From assembly GCA_000436755.1 (NCBI GenBank), contig FR887347.1:1-42890 (forward strand): 42,890 nucleotides of DNA, given 5' to 3'. The DNA is from Clostridium sp. CAG:253 (lineage in GTDB: Bacteria > Bacillota > Clostridia > Lachnospirales > Lachnospiraceae). Within the stretch, counting starts at the first letter, position 1. Each line of letters begins with the position of its first letter. Below, one piece after another: positions 9,883-17,685 of the stretch. The notes beneath the pieces are model-generated. The model had not been told where the DNA came from. It saw nothing but the letters and a program-made list of their open reading frames with translations, and ran no database searches. The position numbers and the translations under genes were made by a program.

Positions 9883-10428
9883 ATGTTACATGGGATGAAA
9901 GCGAAAAAGTGGGAGGAACGTCAAAGGGAGAAACTGGAGAAGATATATTCATTGTACAAAAATAAAATGTTCGGCAGAGCAATGCAGATATTAAACCAAA
10001 GAGAAGATGCAGAGGATGCGGTACAAAATTGTATTATAGCAATTTCAAGACACACGGAGTGCATTGACCTTTATGATGAAGCGAGAACCTTATCCTTTGT
10101 GTATACGGTCATAAGCCATTGTGCTATTGACATATACAGAAAGAATAAAAAAAGCAGGCAGTCAAATTTAAATATTGACGATGTAGCAGAGCAGGCGGGA
10201 AACATTGACATTGAAAATGAGGTGCTTGTTTCAATGGAATTAAAAAGAGTGGTAGCGGCGATTGAAAAACTTGATTTTGGCTATCGTGAAGTATTGTCAT
10301 TGTTTTATTTAAATGAAATGAGTCCGAGAGAAATTTCTGATTTGCTTGAAATTCCGTATAATACAGTCAGGTCAAAGATAAGCAGAGGACGAAAGAAACT
10401 GTTGGACAGCCTTGACGGAAAGGAGTGA
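9883..10428 (+). CDS. ECF-type RNA polymerase sigma factor
   Basis: The protein has 181 residues from the chosen ATG, which follows GGGGGTGG. An in-frame ATG at 9838 lacks a ribosome binding site. Region 2 spans about residues 20-85 (YSLYKNKMFGRAMQILNQ, EDAEDAVQNCIIAI, FVYTVISHCAIDIYRK). Region 4 spans about 120-178 (LKRVVAAIEKLDFGYREVL, then MSPREISDLLEIPYNTVRSK with ISRGRKKL), the standard sigma-70 region 4 helix-turn-helix. The stop overlaps the ribosome binding site of the next gene, so the two are translationally linked. That gene encodes a single-pass membrane protein likely to be its anti-sigma partner. The inducing signal and target promoters cannot be read here. Confidence 0.92.
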   Translation: MLHGMKAKKWEERQREKLEKIYSLYKNKMFGRAMQILNQREDAEDAVQNCIIAISRHTECIDLYDEARTLSFVYTVISHCAIDIYRKNKKSRQSNLNIDDVAEQAGNIDIENEVLVSMELKRVVAAIEKLDFGYREVLSLFYLNEMSPREISDLLEIPYNTVRSKISRGRKKLLDSLDGKE

Positions 10429-10433
10429 TTACT

Positions 10434-11639
10434 ATGGGTGTGCATGGAATAAATAAAAAGAAATTCGACGGCGGCGATGAGTTAATAAGAAAGGCATTTA
10501 AAATTTACAGTGATAAAGATTTGGAAAGTTCAATGGAAGATTTCGGTTTTGAATATAGAGATGACAAGGTGTTTGAAGATAAGATATATAAAGTCATAAA
10601 AAAACTTCCGATAAAAAATCCACGTTCAAAAGCGCATATTATATTTATTGCTGTTATATGTATGGTTCTGGTTTTTGGATGTATTACCGGATACAGATAT
10701 ATGAGAAGCAGAAAGCAGGCGGGGCAGACAAGTGTATTGGAGAGTGTGTGTAAGGAGGCAAAAACACGTTATGATATAAATCAAAGCAATAATAATCTGA
10801 ATGCCATAATAGGCGGAGAAACAAGTCTGTCTGATGAAAAAACGCAGCTTAAAGATTATTATAACAGCCGGAATACAGCGGTTTATGTAAATACAAAGAA
10901 TTATGATAAAAGCGGTTATTTGTACAGCATGTACTTATTAAATGACGAGGAGGTAAAAAAACTTACGGATAAAGAAGTAGAACTAAAAAAGGCAGACGAT
11001 ACTGAAAAGCTGACACCATTTTTAGAAAATGCTCCGGATGACAGTAAGTATTCTGCTGGAAACATATATTTTATAGGTGGGCGTAAAAGTAGAAAGTTTA
11101 TTGTATATAAAAACAAATCGGATGACATGTATATAGGAAAGTGTGTGGGATTTGAAAGTTTAAAAGATCATGATATAATAACAGATAAAAAAGTTAATGA
11201 AAAGAAATCGATTTCTGCGGGTGAATTTTTGGAAAACATAATGGACATAAAAAATGCAGATGACATACGGGAAATAATGCTTGAAAGAGTCAGAGCAAAA
11301 TCAAAAGCTAATCCTGATAAAAGAATTGCAGTATGGACATCAGACGAATCAAAGAGTGAACTTTACGAATTTCTCACAAAAGAAAGCAGCATTGAAATGG
11401 AGAGTGTGGGAGATACATCCGGTCAGTTGTGGTTTGGTGCTGCCGAGCCTCAAAAATGTTATTATCTTGCAGTTGAGAATAATGCAGGTGAGTTTTGTGT
11501 GTTCGGTATAGTTTTTGAAGAAAAAGATACAATGGTCTATGTTGAGCCACAGTATAAACCGGGAACGGCATTAAAATTATCTTACGAAAATACCGCAAAA
11601 CTTAGAAAAATAATCAAAGAGAATGATAAGCAGCAGTGA
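10434..11639 (+). CDS. Single-pass membrane protein, probable anti-sigma factor of the upstream ECF sigma
   Basis: The protein has 401 residues and I recognise no family. Residues 1-60 are charged and cytosolic. A single transmembrane segment at about 62-84 (IIFIAVICMVLVFGCITGY) is followed by RYMRSRK, then about 310 extracellular residues rich in Lys, Asp and Asn with no domain I can name. This topology (short inner domain, one helix, large outer sensor), together with the linkage to the sigma gene, is typical of anti-sigma factors. No zinc-binding HxxxCxxC motif is seen, so it is not a ZAS-type protein. A GTG at 10425 is also in frame, but it lies inside AAGGAG, the ribosome binding site for the ATG chosen here. 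The role is inferred. Confidence 0.6.
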   Translation: MGVHGINKKKFDGGDELIRKAFKIYSDKDLESSMEDFGFEYRDDKVFEDKIYKVIKKLPIKNPRSKAHIIFIAVICMVLVFGCITGYRYMRSRKQAGQTSVLESVCKEAKTRYDINQSNNNLNAIIGGETSLSDEKTQLKDYYNSRNTAVYVNTKNYDKSGYLYSMYLLNDEEVKKLTDKEVELKKADDTEKLTPFLENAPDDSKYSAGNIYFIGGRKSRKFIVYKNKSDDMYIGKCVGFESLKDHDIITDKKVNEKKSISAGEFLENIMDIKNADDIREIMLERVRAKSKANPDKRIAVWTSDESKSELYEFLTKESSIEMESVGDTSGQLWFGAAEPQKCYYLAVENNAGEFCVFGIVFEEKDTMVYVEPQYKPGTALKLSYENTAKLRKIIKENDKQQ

Positions 11640-11693
11640 AAAAGTTTTGCAGAAAAAGATTAGGCATTGACATAATAAGAGGAGTAAGCAGAT

Positions 11694-12191
11694 ATGAACA
11701 GTGAATATACACATATAAAACATGAGTTTGAGCCGGTTTTTGATAAGAATTCAAAGATATTGATTCTTGGTACGCTTCCTTCTGTTAAATCGAGAGAAAA
11801 CAATTTTTATTATGGTCATCCGCAGAACAGGTTTTGGAAACTGATTGCAAGGCTGTGTGATGAGGAAAGCCTGCCAAAGACCATAAATCAGAAAAAAGAT
11901 ATGCTGCTCAGAAATAATATAGCCGTATGGGATGTAATCGCTGAATGTGACATTATCGGTTCAAGTGACAGTTCGATAAAGAATGTGAAAACTGCCGATT
12001 TGTCTGTGATATTAAATAATACAGCGGTTGACAGAATATATGCAAATGGTGGCAAAGCTTATGAACTGTATATGAAGTACCAATATGAAAAGACTGGCAT
12101 GGAGATAATTAAACTTCCGTCTACAAGTCCGGCAAATGCAGCTTACAATTTGGAAAAACTGTTAGAATGTTGGAAAATCATAAAAAATTGA
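11694..12191 (+). CDS. Hypoxanthine (deoxyinosine)-DNA glycosylase, uracil-DNA glycosylase superfamily
   Basis: This 165-residue enzyme belongs to the family 6 (HDG) branch of the uracil-DNA glycosylase fold. These enzymes remove hypoxanthine, the product of adenine deamination, from DNA. The diagnostic N-terminal block is present: ILGTLPSVKSRENNFYYGHP, then QNRFWKLI. NNIAVWDVIAECDIIGSSDSSI and a C-terminal KLPSTSPANA follow. That last block matches the SPSP-like motif that contacts the DNA backbone. AGAGGAG precedes the ATG. It lies 54 bp after the putative anti-sigma gene with no terminator between, so it may be co-transcribed with the sigma operon. Confidence 0.87.
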   Translation: MNSEYTHIKHEFEPVFDKNSKILILGTLPSVKSRENNFYYGHPQNRFWKLIARLCDEESLPKTINQKKDMLLRNNIAVWDVIAECDIIGSSDSSIKNVKTADLSVILNNTAVDRIYANGGKAYELYMKYQYEKTGMEIIKLPSTSPANAAYNLEKLLECWKIIKN

Positions 12192-12204
12192 CAAAAATAT
12201 GCTA

Positions 12205-12233
12205 TTGTAAATAGCTGTATGATATTATATAAT
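12205..12233 (+). promoter_or_regulatory. Promoter of the OPT transporter leader
   Basis: TTGTAA and TATAAT are separated by 17 bp. A second TATAAT follows directly at 12234-12239. Initiation about 7 bp after the first -10 box falls at 12240, exactly where the leader's first pairing arm starts. That agreement supports both assignments. Confidence 0.6.
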
Positions 12234-12239
12234 TATAAT

Positions 12240-12334
12240 CTGACTGTATTGTATATATGATGCTGGGAGGTCATATATATAATGTTTTTTGTTGCACTGT
12301 TTTTACCTTGCAATGGTGTGATTTTTACAGTCAG
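12240..12334 (+). promoter_or_regulatory. Candidate structured 5' leader of the OPT transporter gene
   Basis: An outer stem CTGACTGTA (12240-12248) pairs perfectly with TACAGTCAG (12326-12334). Directly inside, 12249-12260 pairs with 12271-12282 (12 bp, one G-U) around the loop TGCTGGGAGG, which carries a GGAGG. A weaker third helix (TTGCA/TGCAA) may form at 12292-12312. This would make a small three-way junction beginning at the predicted transcript start. There is no U-tail, so any control is more likely at translation. I cannot match it to a known riboswitch class. It could also be a chance fold in AT-rich sequence. Confidence 0.4.
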
Positions 12335-12378
12335 AAGCAGTTTAATTTTATTATACAAAAGGAAAAGGAGACTTTTTT

Positions 12379-14283
12379 ATGAGCAAAGAAAAAAATGACT
12401 TTAAGCCGTTTATCCCAACGGACAAGGTCATGCCTGAGTTTACACCGACAGCCCTTATTCTCGGTATAATCCTGGCAGTAGTATTTGGAGCTGCAAATGC
12501 TTACCTCGGACTTAGAGTAGGTATGACGGTATCGGCATCTATACCGGCAGCAGTTATTTCAATGGGTGTCATTCGTTTTATTTTAAAGAAAGATTCGATT
12601 CTTGAAAATAATATGGTTCAGACTATTGGTTCAGCAGGTGAATCATTAGCCGCAGGTGCCATTTTTACACTTCCTGCACTTTATATGTGGGCAAGAGAAG
12701 ATTCATCTATCCAGATGCCTTCATTTTTCACAATTGCTGCACTTGCCGTTGCAGGTGGTGTGATAGGAACATTATTTATGATTCCGCTTCGTACAGCACT
12801 TATTGTTGAAGAACATGGAAATCTTCCATTCCCTGAGGGCACAGCATGTGCTGAGGTTCTTCTTGCAGGCGAAGAGGGTGGAAGCAAATCAAAACTTGTA
12901 TTCTCAGGTCTTGGAATTTCTGCATTGTACAAGTTTGTAACAGACGGACTTATTTTATTCCCATCGGAGATAAGCTGGGATATATCAGTTTATAAGGGTT
13001 CAGCATTTGGTCTTGATGTTTTACCTGCCCTTATCGGTGTAGGTTATATCTGTGGTTCAAGAGTTGCGTCATACATGTTTGGCGGTGCGATTGTAGGCTG
13101 GTTCGTTATCATGCCTCTTATGCACACAATAGGTGCATTAGGCGGAGACAGTGCTATTTTATTCCCGGCTACAAAAGCAATAGCAGATATGGCTCCTGCA
13201 GAACTTTGGAGCAATTATGTAAGATATATCGGTGCAGGTGCGGTTGCCTGCGGTGGTATCCTTAGCCTTATTAAGTCACTTCCTCTTATTATAAGAACAT
13301 TTAAGAAGGCACTTGGCGGTATCGGGCATAAAGGCGGAGATCTTCGTACAGAGAAAGACCTTCCTATCAAATGGGCTATAGTAGTTGTTGTTTTGGTTGC
13401 ACTTGCACTTGTTGCGATTCCATCAGTGCCAATCAGCATTGTTGCAGCTATTATCATAATTATATTTGGTTTCTTCTTTGCAACAGTATCATCACGCATG
13501 GTTGGTCTTGTTGGTTCATCAAACAACCCTGTATCAGGAATGGCTATTGCAACGCTTCTTATTGCAACAATCATTCTTAAGGCAACAGGAAAAACAGGTA
13601 TCCAGGGTATGACAATGGCTATTTGCATCGGTACGGTAATTTGTATCATTGCAGCAATGGCAGGAGATACTTCACAGGATTTAAAGACAGGTTATATCGT
13701 AGGTGCAACACCTTACCGTCAGCAGATAGGCGAACTTATCGGTGCTATCTGTGCAGGTCTTGCAATTTCAGGAGTTCTTATGCTTCTTGATTCTGCATGG
13801 ACATTCGGTACAGACAAACTTCCTGCTCCACAGGCAACACTTATGAAGATGGTTACTGAGGGAGTTATGGAAGGAAATCTTCCTTGGAATCTTGTATTTA
13901 TCGGTGTATTCCTTGCACTTATGATAGAAGTTATCGGAATTCCGGTACTTCCATTTGCAATCGGTTTATATCTTCCGATTTATCTTTCAACACCTATTAT
14001 GGTTGGAGGACTTATCAAGCTTATCGTTACAAAACGTAAGAATAAGACTGAGGAAGAAATTAAAGAGGATGACAGCAAAGGTATTCTTTATTCATCAGGT
14101 CTTATTGCTGGTGAGGGTCTTGTAGGTATATTACTTGCAATTCTTACTGTAGTAGGTGTAGCAGACAAGATTAATCTTGGAAACTACGGAATCAATCTTG
14201 GACAGGGCGGAAGCGTAGTATTCTTTGTACTTCTTTGTGCATCACTCTTATACGCTGCAACAAAGAAAATTAAGAAGGCTTAA
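12379..14283 (+). CDS. OPT family oligopeptide transporter
   Basis: This 634-residue integral membrane protein has roughly 14-16 hydrophobic segments. OPT proteins are proton-coupled importers of oligopeptides or, in some branches, of metal chelates. The opening FTPTALILGIILAVVFGAAN with AYLGLRVGMTVSASIPAAV is the standard OPT start. PFPEGTACAEVL, at about residues 150-165, is another family block. The C-terminal EVIGIPVLPFAIGLYLPIYL is also typical. AAGGAG lies before the ATG. A PqqD-like protein follows after 18 bp, which suggests a peptide-linked function. Substrate is not decided by sequence. Confidence 0.93.
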   Translation: MSKEKNDFKPFIPTDKVMPEFTPTALILGIILAVVFGAANAYLGLRVGMTVSASIPAAVISMGVIRFILKKDSILENNMVQTIGSAGESLAAGAIFTLPALYMWAREDSSIQMPSFFTIAALAVAGGVIGTLFMIPLRTALIVEEHGNLPFPEGTACAEVLLAGEEGGSKSKLVFSGLGISALYKFVTDGLILFPSEISWDISVYKGSAFGLDVLPALIGVGYICGSRVASYMFGGAIVGWFVIMPLMHTIGALGGDSAILFPATKAIADMAPAELWSNYVRYIGAGAVACGGILSLIKSLPLIIRTFKKALGGIGHKGGDLRTEKDLPIKWAIVVVVLVALALVAIPSVPISIVAAIIIIIFGFFFATVSSRMVGLVGSSNNPVSGMAIATLLIATIILKATGKTGIQGMTMAICIGTVICIIAAMAGDTSQDLKTGYIVGATPYRQQIGELIGAICAGLAISGVLMLLDSAWTFGTDKLPAPQATLMKMVTEGVMEGNLPWNLVFIGVFLALMIEVIGIPVLPFAIGLYLPIYLSTPIMVGGLIKLIVTKRKNKTEEEIKEDDSKGILYSSGLIAGEGLVGILLAILTVVGVADKINLGNYGINLGQGGSVVFFVLLCASLLYAATKKIKKA

Positions 14284-14301
14284 AAAGAAAGGCGGAAGTT
14301 A

Positions 14302-14655
14302 ATGCGAAAGCCAAAAGCTAAAGTTGTTTCAGGAAATTATATGGATAAAATACCGCATATAGCAGAAAATCATGAGTGGAGAGAACTTGATGACGGAATC
14401 GTTGAAGTCGATATGCCGCATAAAGGTTTTTATGCGAAGATAGCGCAGAAATTCTTTCATAAGCCGGCAGTCAGTCATATTAAACTTGATAAATATGGTT
14501 CGGTTGTGTGGAAAAACATAGACGGAGAAAGAACGATATATGATATAGTAGGGAAAATGAATGAAACGTTTCCGGAGGAAGAAAGTGATATGCTTAAAAG
14601 AGTTATAACATTTTTTTCAACACTTGAAATGAATAAATTTGTGGTATTAAAATAA
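14302..14655 (+). CDS. PqqD-like protein (RiPP recognition element fold)
   Basis: The protein has 117 residues. The C-terminal 70 residues carry the PqqD pattern: IKLDKYGSVVWKNIDGERTI, then YDIVGKMNETFPEEESDM and a final LEMNKFVVLK. This is the winged-helix fold that binds leader peptides in RiPP pathways. No radical SAM enzyme or precursor peptide is nearby, so it is not part of a recognisable RiPP cluster. It is instead coupled to the OPT transporter (18 bp gap, GAAAGG ribosome binding site) and followed by a terminator. A role in handling or sensing peptides for the transporter is inferred. Confidence 0.75.
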   Translation: MRKPKAKVVSGNYMDKIPHIAENHEWRELDDGIVEVDMPHKGFYAKIAQKFFHKPAVSHIKLDKYGSVVWKNIDGERTIYDIVGKMNETFPEEESDMLKRVITFFSTLEMNKFVVLK

Positions 14656-14661
14656 TTACAG

Positions 14662-14699
14662 AGGACATCGCACAAGACAGTGCGGTGTCTTTTACTTTT
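14662..14699 (+). terminator. Intrinsic terminator of the OPT-PqqD operon
   Basis: GACATCGCAC pairs with GTGCGGTGTC around a 6-nt loop AAGACA, followed by TTTTACTTTT. Confidence 0.85.
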
Positions 14700-14849
14700 A
14701 TACCCATACTTTACACGCCGGAATATCAATGTTAGAATGTAACTGATTAAATATGGATATGATAAAATGTTTCTTTTCAAATAAGTATGAGGGCAGGTAA
14801 ATGTTTTCGGAAGAACTGAATAGAAAATAATAAACGGAGGTAAGTTATA

Positions 14850-15311
14850 ATGCAGAGAATAAAAAGTTTTGAAATTAACCATAATGTATTAGTGCCTGGA
14901 TTTTACATTTCAAGAGAGGACGGAGATGTAGTGACATACGATCTACGTACAAGAAAACCAAATGCAGGAGATTATATGAGCAATGCTGTTATGCATTCTG
15001 TTGAGCATATGTTTGCTACATTTGCACGCAATTCTGAGGTATCGGATAAGATTGTTTATTTCGGGCCTATGGGCTGCCAGACAGGATTTTATCTCCTTGT
15101 CCGTGATATGGAGCCAAAGGAAGTTTTTGAACTTACAAAAAAAATTCTTAAGCAGACAATAGAACATGACGGAGATGTTTTCGGAAAATCAGCAATAGAG
15201 TGTGGTCATTATGAAAATCTTGATATAGACCTTGCAAAAGAGGAGTGCAGAACTTATCTTGAGGTGCTTGAAAATCAGACAAATATGGAGTTTACTTATC
15301 CGACAGAGTAA
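14850..15311 (+). CDS. luxS: S-ribosylhomocysteine lyase LuxS
   Basis: The protein has 153 residues, the normal length for LuxS. It cleaves S-ribosylhomocysteine to homocysteine and DPD, the precursor of autoinducer-2. The metal-binding motif HSVEH is at residues 49-53, and the third metal ligand is Cys118 in IECGHY. The catalytic cysteine is in GPMGCQTGFYL (Cys76). A perfect CGGAGGT lies before the ATG. The next gene is mtnN, which makes its substrate, so the two form a methyl-cycle unit. The enzyme needs a divalent metal (Fe2+ or a substitute), which makes the downstream metallochaperone gene notable. Confidence 0.97.
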   Translation: MQRIKSFEINHNVLVPGFYISREDGDVVTYDLRTRKPNAGDYMSNAVMHSVEHMFATFARNSEVSDKIVYFGPMGCQTGFYLLVRDMEPKEVFELTKKILKQTIEHDGDVFGKSAIECGHYENLDIDLAKEECRTYLEVLENQTNMEFTYPTE

Positions 15312-15353
15312 GTCATAGCTTTGTGTTAAATTCAAAAATTCGGTAAAAGACAA

Positions 15354-15400
15354 AACAGTAGAATGGTTAAAAATATTATAGTGAAACAACAGTAGAATGG
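15354..15400 (+). repeat. Duplicated AACAGTAGAATGG upstream of mtnN
   Basis: The 13-bp sequence occurs at 15354-15366 and 15388-15400. The second copy contains the ATGG of a possible upstream start and part of the mtnN ribosome binding site (GGAG). It looks like a local duplication or a repeated protein- or RNA-binding site. Confidence 0.5.
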
Positions 15401-15408
15401 AGAAAATT

Positions 15409-16095
15409 ATGATAATTGGTGTTATAGGAGCAATGCAGATTGAGATTGATAATCTTAAAAAGACATTGAAAAATCCTTCATATGAATCGATAAGCGGTGT
15501 TGAATTTGTAAAAGGAAACATCGGTGACACAGAAGTAGTCGCTGCCGTAAGCGGCGTTGGAAAAGTATTTGCGGCTATATGTACGGAAGCTATGATACTT
15601 ACATATCATGTTGATATGGTTATAAATATCGGTGTTGCAGGAACATTGTGCAAAGAACTTGGAGTAATGGGTATCGCCGTTGCAGATATGGTTGTACAGC
15701 ATGATATGAACACTTCGGCACTCGGTGACCCGATAGGTCTTTTGTCAGGAATAAATGAGATTTATCTTCCTTGCGACAAGAAAATGATGGATACACTTAA
15801 AAAGTGTCTCGATGAAAAGCAGAGAAAGTATAAAGTGGGAACTATTGCTACAGGTGACATGTTTATGCATGACAAACATCAGAAAGATAAGCTTCATGAG
15901 CGTTTCAATGCTATAGCGGCAGAGATGGAGGGTGGAAGCATAGGTCATGTATGTTATGTAAATAAAGTTCCATTTGCCATACTTAGAACAATTTCTGACG
16001 GTGAGGGCGGTGCAATGGATTATGCAACATTTGCGGAGAAAGCAGCCCAGATAGGTATTGAGATTGTAGTTGAATTTATTCAAAAAATCGCATAA
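15409..16095 (+). CDS. mtnN: 5'-methylthioadenosine/S-adenosylhomocysteine nucleosidase
   Basis: This 228-residue enzyme removes adenine from S-adenosylhomocysteine and methylthioadenosine and feeds LuxS. The family start GVIGAMQIEID, with the catalytic glutamate, is at residues 4-14. INIGVAGTL, TGDMFMHD, IAAEMEGGSIGHVCY and ILRTISDGEGG (catalytic Asp) follow in order, as in all MtnN/Pfs proteins. An in-frame ATG at 15397 overlaps the GGAG that serves the ATG at 15409, so the later start was chosen. It lies 97 bp after luxS and 14 bp before the COG0523 gene. Confidence 0.96.
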   Translation: MIIGVIGAMQIEIDNLKKTLKNPSYESISGVEFVKGNIGDTEVVAAVSGVGKVFAAICTEAMILTYHVDMVINIGVAGTLCKELGVMGIAVADMVVQHDMNTSALGDPIGLLSGINEIYLPCDKKMMDTLKKCLDEKQRKYKVGTIATGDMFMHDKHQKDKLHERFNAIAAEMEGGSIGHVCYVNKVPFAILRTISDGEGGAMDYATFAEKAAQIGIEIVVEFIQKIA

Positions 16096-16109
16096 ATTAT
16101 GGGGGAATA

Positions 16110-17039
16110 ATGATAAAGATAGACTTGATTACGGGGTTTCTTGGTTCAGGCAAGACAACTTTTATCAGAAAATATGTGAAACATCTAACAGATAAAGGTC
16201 TTAAAATAGGAATCCTTGAAAATGATTACGGTGCCGTCAATGTTGATGCAATGCTTCTGCAGGATATACTTGGTGACAAATGTGAGCTTGAGATGGTTGC
16301 GGGTGGATGTGACGCCGACTGTCATAAAAGGCGTTTTAAGACAAAACTCATTGCAATGGGAATGCAGGGATTTGACAGGGTTTTGGTAGAGCCATCGGGT
16401 GTTTTTGACATGGATGAGTTTTTCGACACACTTCATGAGGACCCGCTGGAAAGGTGGTATCAGATTGGAAATGTCATAACCATAGTTGATGCACATCTTG
16501 AACTTGATATGTCGGAACATTCAAGATATATTCTTGCGTCAGAGGCAGCGAATGCGGGAAAAATTCTTTTTAGCAAGACAGAAGGTGTTTCTGAAAGCAG
16601 GATAGAGGAAGTCACAGCATATATAAATAAAAGTCTTGAGGAATTTCATTGCTCAAGAAAAATTGACAATATAGTTATGGCAAAGTCTTGGGATGAGTTT
16701 GACGAGGATGACTATAAGAAGATTGAAAATTGCGAATACACAGGTGCAGGGATAGAGAAAAGGTATCATGCGGATGATGTGGAATTTTCATCGCTTTACT
16801 ATATGAATAAACAGATGACTGTTGATAAACTCAAAGATTGTGTAAATAAAACATTTTCTGATAAAAATTGTGGAAATGTTTTTAGAATTAAGGGATTTAT
16901 GTCTGATGGCAGCGGATGGCTGGAGCTTAATGCAACTAAAAAAGAAACGGTGATTAAGCCTATAAAAGAAGGTCAGGAGATTTTTATAGTTATAGGTGAG
17001 GATTTAAATGAAGAGGCTGTAAACAAATATTGGGATTGA
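16110..17039 (+). CDS. COG0523/CobW-like GTPase, probable metallochaperone
   Basis: The protein has 309 residues. G3E GTPases deliver metals such as Zn, Co or Fe to target enzymes. Walker A is GFLGSGKTT (residues 9-17). VEPSGVFDM matches the G3 switch block, and LFSKTEGVSE fits the G4 region. The family's metal-binding CxCC site is replaced by CDADCHKRR after GG, with two cysteines and a histidine instead of three clustered cysteines. A C-terminal CobW_C-like domain (FRIKGFMSDGSGWLELN) is present. GGGGGAAT precedes the start, 14 bp after mtnN. The target metal is unknown; LuxS is a plausible client because of the gene order. Confidence 0.88.
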   Translation: MIKIDLITGFLGSGKTTFIRKYVKHLTDKGLKIGILENDYGAVNVDAMLLQDILGDKCELEMVAGGCDADCHKRRFKTKLIAMGMQGFDRVLVEPSGVFDMDEFFDTLHEDPLERWYQIGNVITIVDAHLELDMSEHSRYILASEAANAGKILFSKTEGVSESRIEEVTAYINKSLEEFHCSRKIDNIVMAKSWDEFDEDDYKKIENCEYTGAGIEKRYHADDVEFSSLYYMNKQMTVDKLKDCVNKTFSDKNCGNVFRIKGFMSDGSGWLELNATKKETVIKPIKEGQEIFIVIGEDLNEEAVNKYWD

Positions 17040-17091
17040 TTAAATTTTGATTATATAATTTGTAATGCCTGATTGAATATAGCGTATAGAG

Positions 17092-17147
17092 AACGGACAG
17101 CTTATACTTATTCATGAAAATTAAAATTAGTATAAGCTGTCCGTTTT
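17092..17147 (+). terminator. Strong hairpin terminator between convergent genes
   Basis: AACGGACAGCTTATACT pairs perfectly with AGTATAAGCTGTCCGTT around a 20-nt loop and is followed by TTTTAGATTTT. It ends the luxS-mtnN-COG0523 operon and can also act against the opposing small gene. Confidence 0.85.
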
Positions 17148-17157
17148 AGATTTTGCA

Positions 17158-17589
17158 TTATGCCTGATATATCTGTTTGATTTTTTTGACTTTTTTTCCT
17201 GATAGAGTAATTCTTGCTGCCATGCCCCAGTAATATTTTATTTTTCCGTCTTTTGTAAGTTTAGGTTCGTAATATTTTATGGATTTTATGAATTTTGCTT
17301 TGCTTACACTATGTGTTTTTGATATATCGGTTGGTTTTAAAAGGTTGTAGGAAACTTTTGAAGCGAGTTTTATTGTATGTTTTTTTGGTCTGCCTACAAT
17401 GTTTTCATCTTCCATTCCAAGTTCATAAGTCCATACAGCGTCGGCATAAGTGAGTGTGCTGCCCTTTATTGAAAGACAAATAATGTCTTTTGTTTTTTCT
17501 TCGGCTTTTGCGTATTGTGTGTTTGTGTGTGGTATGATTATTGAAATTAAAAGTGCTGTGATTAAAAGTCTTTTTAAAAACGTTTTCAT
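17158..17589 (-). CDS. Small secreted basic protein of unknown function
   Basis: The protein has 143 residues with a clear signal peptide (MKTFLKRLLITALLISIII, then HTNTQYAKA, cleavage near residue 28). The mature part is strongly basic, rich in Lys, Tyr and Thr, and probably all-beta (IICLSIKGSTLTYADAVWTY, then RITLSGKKVKKIKQIY at the end). No family is recognised. An ATG at 17601 is in frame, but it overlaps the GGAGAAG that serves the ATG at 17589. It has no close partner: the gene upstream on the same strand, serine acetyltransferase, is 96 bp away. Confidence 0.7.
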   Translation of the reverse strand: MKTFLKRLLITALLISIIIPHTNTQYAKAEEKTKDIICLSIKGSTLTYADAVWTYELGMEDENIVGRPKKHTIKLASKVSYNLLKPTDISKTHSVSKAKFIKSIKYYEPKLTKDGKIKYYWGMAARITLSGKKVKKIKQIYQA

Positions 17590-17685
17590 TTTCTTCTCCA
17601 TTCGTATATTTATATTATGATGTTGTGGTCAAAATGTATTTTGCCCCATGTATTATATTATTTTCAAGTATTTTTAAATTCTTTA

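Noticed and set aside
12188..12193. Perfect TTGACA at the end of the DNA glycosylase gene as a -35 box
   Set aside because: No -10 box stands at 16-18 bp. The TTGTAA/TATAAT pair at 12205-12233 fits better.
14302..14655. A RiPP biosynthesis cluster based on the PqqD-like gene
   Set aside because: No radical SAM enzyme, precursor peptide or peptidase gene lies within the neighbouring 10 kb.
14700..14849. SAM or SAH riboswitch upstream of luxS
   Set aside because: The gap is short and AT-rich, with none of the conserved helices of those classes.
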